Assembly: GCA_025455125.1 (NCBI GenBank)
Contig: JALONE010000341.1
Coordinates: forward strand, 1 to 5,634
Origin: Bacteroidota bacterium
GTDB lineage: Bacteria > Bacteroidota > Ignavibacteria > UBA10030
DNA length: 5,634 nucleotides
Reading direction: 5' to 3'
Program-made: the position numbers and the translations under genes
Shown: one piece after another, positions 1 to 5,634 of the stretch
How positions within the stretch are numbered: position 1 is the stretch's first letter
How the letters are laid out: each line of letters opens with the position of its first letter
The notes under the pieces: model-generated
Database searches by the model: none
Told to the model about the DNA's origin: nothing
The model's input: the letters and a program-made list of their open reading frames with translations, nothing else

Positions 1-2411
1 TGAATTTCCGGCGCGGTCCCCTTTCCATGCAGCCGGAGCACATCCATCATGCGGTCTTCACCCAACTGCTGTCCATGCACGTTCATCGCTTCGGTCACGC
101 CGTCCGTATAGAACACGAAGAGACTCTCCGGACCGACCGGCATGCGGACCTCCTGGATCTGCCGTTCGAAGACCGGACCCCGTTCAAGTCCCAGGGCGAT
201 ACCGGCTCCCTGGAGCAACTCCAGTTTCCCCCGCTTGCTCACGATGGCCTTCGTGTGACCCGCGCGGCAGATCCGCACCTGTTTCTTCTTGAGATCGAAC
301 TGCGCCAGGATCATCGTGATGAATGAACGCCGGTCGATCCCCTCGAAGATTCGGCGATTGATATTGACCAGCATTTCTTTCGGCGAGTCATACATGTGCG
401 CCGCGAGCTGCACCATGCCCTGCACCTTCGACATGTAGAGTGCTGCTGACATCCCCTTTCCTGCGACATCCGCAACGACCACCAGAAACCGGTGCGGTTC
501 CGGATGGATGAAATCGTAATAGTCACCGCCGACCGACAATGCCGGCAACGTCACTCCGGACACGTCCAGTCCGCTGATGACGGGATTCGCTTTCGGCAGC
601 AATCCGCGCTGGATCTCACGCGCAAGCGCCAGCTCTTCCTGGATGCGCTCCTTCTCCCGCTCGGACCTATGCAGGCGCGCATTTTCGATGGCGATCGCCG
701 CCTGCGCCGCGACGGTCGACAACAGATTGACATCCTCCGTCGAGTACAGCCGTCCCGACATCTTCGGCCCAACATTGATGAATCCCACAAGCCGGTCTTT
801 CAGGAACATCGGCACGGACAGGGCGACATCCGCACGACGCAGTTTGGCTACATCCTCCATGCGGAGGTTGTATCCCTCCATCACTTCCGACCACAGGAGG
901 AAGTTCACCGGCTTGCGCGTTGTACGCAGCATCGCCTGCAGACTCCGTTCCGCGTCGCCGAATTCCCGATCGGCGGGCTCCACATTGCGTCCCACGCTCA
1001 GGCACCCTTCCTTCTCATCACAGATGATGACCGCAACCCGTTCGATATGCATGGTCGACGAGATGCGTCCCACCATCGCATCGAGGATCTCTTTCAGATC
1101 GAGCTTGCGCGGCAACTCATCGACGAATTCCAACAGCGCGCGCTGATAGTCCGCCCGCTCGCGGTAGAACAACCGGTCGATGCTTTGCTGCAGACGTCCC
1201 TTGATCGGCTCGAACGCAGCCGCGATCACGACGATCGCCGCCAGATGGAACATCCACTCATCCTGAACGTTCACGAAGTCGGTCAGCAGACTCCCGATGC
1301 CGTACACGACCGCGAGGTAGATCGCCGCGATCGACATCGTCACTGCGCCGTATGTCAGCGTACGGCGGACGACGGCATCGATGTCCATGAGGCCGTAGCG
1401 GAAGATGGCGTAGCCGAAGAGCACGGGAACAATCACAAGCACCATTGCCGGGAGAATGATGGTCGGATTGATGAAGACGGCAAATGGATTGACGGCGGTG
1501 ACCACGATGGCGTACAGAAATCCCAGGATCGCCAAGGCCGTGCCGACGAGGATCGGACGGAGTTCGCGGCGTCGCTCGTGGGGAACATACCGGTAGTAAC
1601 TTCGGATGAAGAAGAAGAGGCCGGCGAACAAGAATCCGTATCGCCCCTGGAAGAGCGCGTTGGTGAGCCCGTCTGGCATGCGCGTGTATGTACTCGTGAC
1701 GAAGTACGCGCCCAGCAACGTTGAGAACATGTAGAGCCCAATGGTCACCGATCGCTTGTCGTAGCCCTTCATCCGCACGGGAAACAGCATGAAGAAGCGG
1801 ACGAATGAAGGGAGCGCCATGATCGTCCCGACGATGAAGAAACTTGCAAGCAGGGTTAGCATCCAGGGCGGATCGTTCCTGTTGATACTCAGCTCTGACA
1901 GCCCAAAGAAAAGCATCGAAAAGATCGCGAAGCGGCCGAAGGCCTGCTGAACGACCCCCCGCGGCTTCATGAGCACAACGACCAATCCAACAACCAGGAA
2001 CCCGAGGCCAAACAGGAACTGAGCAAGATAGCGGAGGCTGACCGATTTCAAGATCAGGATGCGCGTCTCGAAGGTTGATCCATTCCGTTCGATCGTGTAC
2101 GTGACCTCATGCCCGGCATTCGCGTTGATGATCCTCTGGGCAACCTGCGATTCCTTGAACGTCTCGCCGTTGATGCGAAGCAGAAAATCCCCATCCTTCA
2201 GACCAGCCTTTTCTGCCACACCGCCGCCGACGATCTCGGTGATCAACATTCGGGAGGAGGCGATATCGGTCCACCGACACTGGTCGTTCCCTTGCACACG
2301 CGCGTACATCTGCATGTAGAAATTCACAAGCGTGATCGACAGCACGATGAGCGCGGCCAGGACGAAGATGGCCCTGATGGCCCGGGGCGAACGCTTTGCA
2401 ATGTAGGGCAT
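1..2411 (-). CDS. Membrane-bound PDZ / multi-TM / GAF / SpoIIE-type (PP2C) serine phosphatase, 3' end off the window
   Basis: The frame is open without a stop from the ATG at 2411 to the left edge (803 codons plus two bases), so the C-terminus is missing. Order of parts: a membrane helix at about residues 12-33; a PDZ-like domain at about 52-120; some nine hydrophobic segments between about 128 and 400; a GAF domain at about 424-573; a charged helical linker at 576-606 containing LALAREIQRGLLP; then a SpoIIE/PP2C phosphatase domain. Its metal-site motifs are visible: VGGDYYDF (627-634, Asp630), ADVAGKGMSAAL (647-658, Asp648), RAGH (716-719) and YTDGVTEA (768-775, Asp770). The last conserved PP2C block should lie just outside the window. 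Members of this family dephosphorylate phosphoserine or phosphothreonine on partner proteins, often anti-sigma antagonists, under control of the sensory part. No partner gene is visible here. The stretch YAIFRYGLMDIDAVVRRTL (334-352) and the later IDRLFYRER (411-419) recall the membrane module of ComP-like histidine kinases. The start is supported by an AGGA 9 nt upstream and by the overlap with the preceding stop. The family call is firm; the signal and target are unknown. Confidence 0.93.
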   Translation of the reverse strand, partial: MPYIAKRSPRAIRAIFVLAALIVLSITLVNFYMQMYARVQGNDQCRWTDIASSRMLITEIVGGGVAEKAGLKDGDFLLRINGETFKESQVAQRIINANAGHEVTYTIERNGSTFETRILILKSVSLRYLAQFLFGLGFLVVGLVVVLMKPRGVVQQAFGRFAIFSMLFFGLSELSINRNDPPWMLTLLASFFIVGTIMALPSFVRFFMLFPVRMKGYDKRSVTIGLYMFSTLLGAYFVTSTYTRMPDGLTNALFQGRYGFLFAGLFFFIRSYYRYVPHERRRELRPILVGTALAILGFLYAIVVTAVNPFAVFINPTIILPAMVLVIVPVLFGYAIFRYGLMDIDAVVRRTLTYGAVTMSIAAIYLAVVYGIGSLLTDFVNVQDEWMFHLAAIVVIAAAFEPIKGRLQQSIDRLFYRERADYQRALLEFVDELPRKLDLKEILDAMVGRISSTMHIERVAVIICDEKEGCLSVGRNVEPADREFGDAERSLQAMLRTTRKPVNFLLWSEVMEGYNLRMEDVAKLRRADVALSVPMFLKDRLVGFINVGPKMSGRLYSTEDVNLLSTVAAQAAIAIENARLHRSEREKERIQEELALAREIQRGLLPKANPVISGLDVSGVTLPALSVGGDYYDFIHPEPHRFLVVVADVAGKGMSAALYMSKVQGMVQLAAHMYDSPKEMLVNINRRIFEGIDRRSFITMILAQFDLKKKQVRICRAGHTKAIVSKRGKLELLQGAGIALGLERGPVFERQIQEVRMPVGPESLFVFYTDGVTEAMNVHGQQLGEDRMMDVLRLHGKGTAPEI

Positions 2412-2424
2412 CAGAAAGAGTCCT
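2409..2424 (-). promoter_or_regulatory. Ribosome binding site and TGATG stop/start overlap before the phosphatase gene
   Basis: On the minus strand AGGA (2424-2421) sits 9 nt before the ATG at 2411-2409. The TGA closing the upstream barrel reading frame (2413-2411) shares its A with that ATG, giving TGATG. This arrangement is typical of translational coupling in an operon, and it fixes the phosphatase start. No terminator-like hairpin separates the two genes. Confidence 0.7.
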
Positions 2425-2881
2425 GATGATGAATAGTGAGTGGATAGCCGATGCTGAAATAGAACGACAGCGGTCCCCAACTGACCGGCCGCTCGAGCAG
2501 GTCCTTCCGCAGCACAAAGCTGCGTCCGACCGAAAATTCCGCAGGCCCGACCGGCGTATCAAATGCAAGCGAAACGCCGATGCCGTGCTCCAGGTCTTCG
2601 AGCCGGATCTCTTCCGGCTTCAGCCAGATCGACCCGATATCGTAACGCGCCTTGAAGTACGTGTCGAAGAAGAGACGCAGCGGCAGCTGATATTGATACT
2701 CCATGCTGGCCAGCAGCAGCTGACGGCCGCGTGCATTGTCCTCGGGATATCCGAAGAAGCTGTGCTGTCCTCCCAGCGAGAACTGCTCGCTCAGCGGCAG
2801 CGTTTCATCCGCGACCCCCAGGACGATCTTCGGCCGGAGGGTATGCCCGTCCGCCACGGCATGATACCGCTCGTAGGACAT
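2411..2881 (-). pseudogene. Displaced C-terminal beta-barrel segment of the patatin gene (out of frame)
   Basis: This is the missing end of the Omp85-type barrel that belongs to the patatin gene upstream, read in the +1 frame relative to it. From SYERYHAV onward about 155 residues read as ordinary barrel: LPLSEQFSLGGQHSFFG, a run of alternating amphipathic strands such as RLFFDTYFKARYDIGSIW, then LAFDTPVGPAEFSVGRS, and a final strand ending in SF. The C-terminal Phe is the usual signal for recognition by the BAM machinery, so this is the true end of the ancestral protein. The same frame extends further upstream to 2992, but that part is a shadow of the intact patatin frame and has no barrel character. 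An ATG happens to lie right at the break (2881-2879), so automatic annotation may call it as a separate small gene. It has no signal peptide and would not be exported on its own. Confidence 0.8.
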
Positions 2882-5093
2882 GGTCTTGCGTATCGATCGT
2901 CGTTCCGAGTTTGATCGAGGATATGCGATAGGTCTGGTCCGCGATCGGCTCCGCGAAGACATTCGACAGGGACAGACGCTCGAACCGTCCATCCACCGTC
3001 ACATTCCCCAATCGCTCGAGTTGAGTGCCGAACGAGAACATCGCGCCGAACCGGCGTTCGCGGTACTCGCCGATGCGTATACGATCGAATTGTTTCGGGT
3101 CGGTAAATGGCGCATCGGTGTAGACGTTCACGTCCCGGACGCCATAATATGTCTTGAGTCCGAAGGTGAGGTACGAATTGAAGATGCGCGTTGCGCGGAG
3201 CTCTCCGAGCAGGTGGAGGTTCCGCGGACCGAATCCCACGATCGCGCCAAGCTCAGCCCCCGCACCCATGAAGTTCTCATCGCGCAGGTCGATCGAGGGT
3301 TGGATGTTCCGGTCGTTATCCACTCGCAGGCCGAGCCGGATGAGTTCCGTGTTCCGTTCGCGCACGTTGACGACGACGATATTCTTCTCGAGCCCGGGAC
3401 CCTCATGACGTACTGATACGAGCACCTGCTCGAAGAGATTCGTGCCGTACAAATTGGCGATCCCCCGGGCCGCGGCATCCATGTGAAACACCTCGCCATT
3501 GGACCATGGAAGCTCCCGCCAGATCACCCAATCCCGTGTCTTGTCCGACCCACGCACCTCTGAACGCTCGACGACCCCCTCATCGATCTCGAGCGTCGCC
3601 GAGTGCTGCGTGCTGTCGTAGCGAACTTGTCTGATCCGGGCGAGGACGTAGCCGCGTTCGCGATACACTTCCAAGATGCGGTCGAGGACCTGCTCAGCAG
3701 TGCGCACGTTCAACGGACGACCGAGCATCGGACGGATCATCGTCTCAATGGTATCGCGTGAGACCTTGTCCACGCCGACAAGTTCCACCGAGCGGATGAC
3801 CGGATACGGCCAGAGGCGAAGTTCAATGTCGGTGGAATCCCCAGACGTTCGCACGGCAAGTTCCACTTCCGCGAATTGGCCATCCTCCGCGAGTTGGCCT
3901 GCCAGCGCACGCAGATCCGAGTGCGTCACCGATTCTTGGTTCCGATAGTCGGCGATCTCTGCGGGCAAGGGGATGGCATTTCCCAGCGCTGTTGCACACC
4001 AGGTCAGATTTCGATACTCGATGTCGATCTGTTCCGCGAATTGACCGCGTGCGCGGCGGGCGAGCACTTGCCGGATGCTCGGGAGCGCGCTGTCGGTGGC
4101 CGTCCGACCAAGAGCGATGAGCGAATCAAGTCCGCCGAAGTCTGAAGAGAGATGATTTCCGATAGCAGGAATGATGACGACCTCCGACTTCTCGCGCGCG
4201 CGGAGTTTCGCCTCTTGCATCATGATCGTGGTGATCTGGTCGGCGATCTCCCACGGAGCGTTAAGCATCGACCGAGGCCGCAGCGGGCTGGTCATGTCAA
4301 CGGAGATCACGATGTCCGCTCCCGCCTCACGTGCCACGTCCACCGGCAGATTTGCGACCAGGCCGCCGTCCAGCAACTGGAGGGTATCGCGCTTCACGCT
4401 GCTGAAGAGGAGCGGGATCGCCATGCTCGCCCGCATCGCCTCCGCGAGGTCGCCGCGGTCGAGCACGACTGCCTTCCCCGAGACAAGGTCAGTGGTGACG
4501 GCGCGGAACGGAATGCGCAGTTGATCGAACGTCGGGTCGGGCTTGTACACGCTTTGCAGCGTCAGCAAATTGAGGAAGTTCGTCAGCCGCTGACCCGTCG
4601 AGAATGATTCGGGAAGGACCGGTTCAAGGCCTTTGAAGCGGAGCACGAGGACGCTCTTGTCCCCCGCGAGCTTCTGGTCCAGGAACATGTCCCGGCGCCG
4701 CGCATCGTCGTTGAGGCTCATGATCTCGTCCCACCGCGTGGTGTCGAGGAGCCTTTCGAGTTCGTCGGTCGAGTAGCCGCTCGCATAGAGGCCGCCGACG
4801 ATGCTCCCGATGCTGGTGCCAACGAGGAGGTCGACCGGAATGCCGTTTCGCTCCAGAACCTGCAAGACTCCGATCGCCGCGGCGCCACGCGCTCCGCCCC
4901 CGCTCAGTACCAACGCCACGCGGGGTCTCTGCGCGAATTGCCGGGGGATGAATCCCGGGATGCGGGGAGCCCGCTCGGTCAACTCCGGGCGTATGACGAT
5001 GAGCGTGTCCGCGGGGGAGGAAGGTTCGGCTGGCGTAGCCTCCGCGAGCACTACAACAGCAAGAAGAAGGATAGGAAGGATGCGGCGGACCAT
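2805..5093 (-). CDS. Patatin-like phospholipase with POTRA repeats and truncated outer-membrane beta-barrel (frameshifted)
   Basis: 762 residues as read. A signal peptide occupies residues 1-19 (MVRR, hydrophobic core, likely cut AEA|T). The patatin domain spans about 58-270: oxyanion-hole GGGARG (65-70), nucleophile elbow GTSIG (92-96) with catalytic Ser94, the RASMAIP block (221-227) and the catalytic Asp242 in DGG. The Ser-Asp dyad is complete, so a lipid acyl hydrolase is expected. POTRA-like repeats follow at about 431-506 and 507-580, with a weaker third unit possibly at 352-430. The barrel starts near 582, with LRDENFMGAG at 603-612. This layout matches the PlpD-like type Vd family, in which an Omp85-type barrel anchors or exports an N-terminal patatin. 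After DTQDHVL (734-740) the frame leaves barrel sequence and stops at 2805; the true barrel end is in another frame (2881-2411). The ancestral gene therefore covers 2411-5093. The ATG at 5093 is the only good start: an in-frame TAG lies ten codons upstream. No Shine-Dalgarno is visible (bases before ATG are CCCCTCC). Whether the break is genuine or a sequencing or assembly error cannot be told here. Confidence 0.92.
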   Translation of the reverse strand: MVRRILPILLLAVVVLAEATPAEPSSPADTLIVIRPELTERAPRIPGFIPRQFAQRPRVALVLSGGGARGAAAIGVLQVLERNGIPVDLLVGTSIGSIVGGLYASGYSTDELERLLDTTRWDEIMSLNDDARRRDMFLDQKLAGDKSVLVLRFKGLEPVLPESFSTGQRLTNFLNLLTLQSVYKPDPTFDQLRIPFRAVTTDLVSGKAVVLDRGDLAEAMRASMAIPLLFSSVKRDTLQLLDGGLVANLPVDVAREAGADIVISVDMTSPLRPRSMLNAPWEIADQITTIMMQEAKLRAREKSEVVIIPAIGNHLSSDFGGLDSLIALGRTATDSALPSIRQVLARRARGQFAEQIDIEYRNLTWCATALGNAIPLPAEIADYRNQESVTHSDLRALAGQLAEDGQFAEVELAVRTSGDSTDIELRLWPYPVIRSVELVGVDKVSRDTIETMIRPMLGRPLNVRTAEQVLDRILEVYRERGYVLARIRQVRYDSTQHSATLEIDEGVVERSEVRGSDKTRDWVIWRELPWSNGEVFHMDAAARGIANLYGTNLFEQVLVSVRHEGPGLEKNIVVVNVRERNTELIRLGLRVDNDRNIQPSIDLRDENFMGAGAELGAIVGFGPRNLHLLGELRATRIFNSYLTFGLKTYYGVRDVNVYTDAPFTDPKQFDRIRIGEYRERRFGAMFSFGTQLERLGNVTVDGRFERLSLSNVFAEPIADQTYRISSIKLGTTIDTQDHVLRAVSCRGGRAYPPAEDRPGGRG

Positions 5094-5122
5094 GGAGGGG
5101 CTGTAAGTGACAGAATTTAACT

Positions 5123-5151
5123 AGAGTACCGAAAATTGGACCGAATTGCAA
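5123..5151 (-). promoter_or_regulatory. Weak sigma70-like promoter candidate for the patatin gene
   Basis: Reading the minus strand, TTGCAA (5151-5146) is followed after exactly 17 nt by TACTCT (5128-5123). The first fits a -35 box moderately and the second fits a -10 box poorly. Transcription would start near 5116, giving a short leader of about 23 nt. The position in the only AT-richer stretch of the window favours a promoter. If the host is a Bacteroidota, its principal sigma factor uses a different consensus and this match may be chance. Confidence 0.25.
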
Positions 5152-5156
5152 TCGGT
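5140..5156. promoter_or_regulatory. Operator-like interrupted palindrome in the divergent promoter region
   Basis: The sequence ACCGAATTGCAATCGGT becomes a perfect 16-bp inverted repeat (ACCGATTG/CAATCGGT) if one A at 5144-5145 is left out. It lies in the middle of the 97-bp gap between the divergent patatin and BatA-like genes and overlaps the candidate -35 box. A dimeric repressor could bind here and act on both genes. The extra base breaks exact symmetry, no regulator gene is visible, and a second copy is not present, so the call is tentative. Confidence 0.3.
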
Positions 5157-5174
5157 TGATTTTCCAGACACTTC

Positions 5175-5178
5175 GGAG
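5175..5178 (+). promoter_or_regulatory. Ribosome binding site for the BatA-like gene
   Basis: GGAG lies 12 nt before the ATG at 5191, slightly further than ideal. A nearer ATG at 5180 opens only a four-codon frame (Met-Phe-Cys-Arg) whose TGA overlaps the 5191 ATG. The site therefore supports 5191 as the real start. Confidence 0.5.
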
Positions 5179-5190
5179 TATGTTTTGCCG

Positions 5191-5634
5191 ATGACGTTCC
5201 TCAATCCTCTCGCCCTGCTGGGCCTCGCAGCCGCCGCGATCCCCATTCTGCTCCACATTTTGACCCTTCGTCGCCTCCGCGTCGTGGAATTCAGCACGTT
5301 GCGGTTCTTGAAGGAACTCCAGCGCTCGACGATCCGGCGCCTGCGGCTCCGCCAGTGGCTTCTGCTCTTCCTCCGCACGCTGTTCGTCGTTCTGCTCACG
5401 CTGGCATTCAGCCGCCCCGCTCTGCGCGGTGCCTTCGGGTTCGCACCACGATCGCACAGCAACACGACCGCGGTCATCATCCTCGATGACTCTCCCAGCA
5501 TGAGCGTCTCCGGTGAAGCAGGTGAGGCGGGCACACGTGCGCGGGTGTCTGCACAATCTCTCATCGACCTGTTTGAGGATGGAGACGAGGTTGCGCTCTT
5601 CCGCACAAGCTCCGATGTGCCGACGCCGACTCGC
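5191..5634 (+). CDS. BatA-family protein: two-anchor aerotolerance N-terminal domain plus von Willebrand A domain, 3' end off the window
   Basis: 148 codons are present and the frame stays open to the right edge. The N-terminus starts MTFLNPLALLGLAAAA, the hallmark of the BatA/aerotolerance regulator N-terminal domain. It has a first membrane helix at about residues 6-24, a basic conserved loop with VVEFSTLRFLKEL (31-43) and STIRRLRLRQW, and a second helix at about 56-73 ending in the conserved AFSRPAL. A von Willebrand A domain begins near residue 92 with AVIILDDSPSMS; Asp99, Ser101 and Ser103 give a complete DxSxS metal-ion-dependent adhesion site. Such proteins sit in the inner membrane and usually work with a MoxR AAA+ ATPase and a DUF58 protein; their molecular role is poorly defined. 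Neither partner is immediately upstream, because the patatin gene lies there divergently. Only about the first fifth to quarter of a typical FCB-group member is visible, so the C-terminal domains are unknown. Confidence 0.9.
   Translation, partial: MTFLNPLALLGLAAAAIPILLHILTLRRLRVVEFSTLRFLKELQRSTIRRLRLRQWLLLFLRTLFVVLLTLAFSRPALRGAFGFAPRSHSNTTAVIILDDSPSMSVSGEAGEAGTRARVSAQSLIDLFEDGDEVALFRTSSDVPTPTR

Larger units (their letters stand above)
5094..5190. other. Divergent intergenic region
   Basis: This is the only non-coding stretch of note, 97 bp between two gene starts that face away from each other. It is visibly more AT-rich than the flanking genes. It must carry the promoters of both the patatin-phosphatase operon and the BatA-like gene unless transcripts enter from elsewhere. 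The right-hand promoter is not recognisable: TTGGAC at 5136-5141 has only a poor -10 partner (GATTTT at 5158-5163). Confidence 0.7.

Noticed and set aside
492..1724. 410-codon open frame on the plus strand
   Set aside because: It lies wholly opposite the phosphatase gene and its product is a His/Arg/Asp-rich low-complexity sequence with no recognisable domain. The opposite strand has clear membrane, GAF and PP2C domains.
2409..2440. Transcription terminator between the patatin and phosphatase genes
   Set aside because: No GC-rich hairpin with a T-run is visible, and the genes overlap by one base.
2107..2568. 153-codon open frame on the minus strand across the patatin-phosphatase junction
   Set aside because: It is out of frame with both the barrel tail and the PDZ-containing start of the phosphatase, and shows neither family signature.
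2870..2890. Programmed +1 ribosomal frameshift in the patatin gene
   Set aside because: There is no slippery codon/stop arrangement at the junction, the original frame stays open for another 70 or so bases, and simple frame change would still leave the barrel short of residues. A deletion explains it better.
4624..5556. 310-codon open frame on the minus strand spanning the intergenic region
   Set aside because: It overlaps the patatin gene in another frame and the BatA-like gene on the opposite strand, both of which have unmistakable motifs. Its own product is Arg/Glu/His-rich and unrecognisable.
5121..5606. 161-codon open frame on the minus strand
   Set aside because: Antisense shadow of the BatA-like gene; Arg/Ser-rich with no domain.

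Overview
The window carries three protein-coding loci and one short divergent promoter region. It looks like a chromosomal stretch of a moderately GC-rich Gram-negative bacterium. The best guess is the Bacteroidota/Chlorobi/Ignavibacteria (FCB) side: an outer-membrane patatin with an Omp85-type barrel, a BatA-family protein with the two-anchor aerotolerance domain, and a GAF-SpoIIE phosphatase are all common there. That placement is inferred from protein style, not from a marker gene.

Minus strand, right to left. A patatin-like phospholipase gene starts at 5093. It encodes a signal peptide, an intact patatin domain (catalytic Ser94 and Asp242), POTRA repeats and the start of an outer-membrane beta-barrel. 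The frame breaks near 2874-2885. The original frame runs into a stop at 2805, while the remainder of the barrel, ending in the C-terminal Phe typical of outer-membrane proteins, continues in another frame to a stop at 2411. The join looks too short for the family, so I read it as a small deletion of 3n+2 bases (real or an assembly/sequencing artefact). The TGA of that barrel tail overlaps by one base the ATG of the next gene, a membrane signalling phosphatase that fills 2411 down to 1 and runs off the left edge. It has an N-terminal membrane helix, a PDZ-like domain, about nine further membrane helices, a GAF domain, a helical linker and a SpoIIE/PP2C domain. The two genes are probably co-transcribed and translationally coupled.

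Plus strand. After a 97-bp divergent intergenic region (5094-5190), a BatA-like protein with two membrane anchors and a von Willebrand A domain with a complete DxSxS metal site begins at 5191 and runs off the right edge.

There are no RNA genes, insertion sequences, CRISPR arrays or phage features. I see no clear evidence of a new biological system. The points most worth a second look are the broken barrel, the ComP-like sensory module joined to a phosphatase instead of a kinase, and an operator-like inverted repeat in the divergent promoter region.
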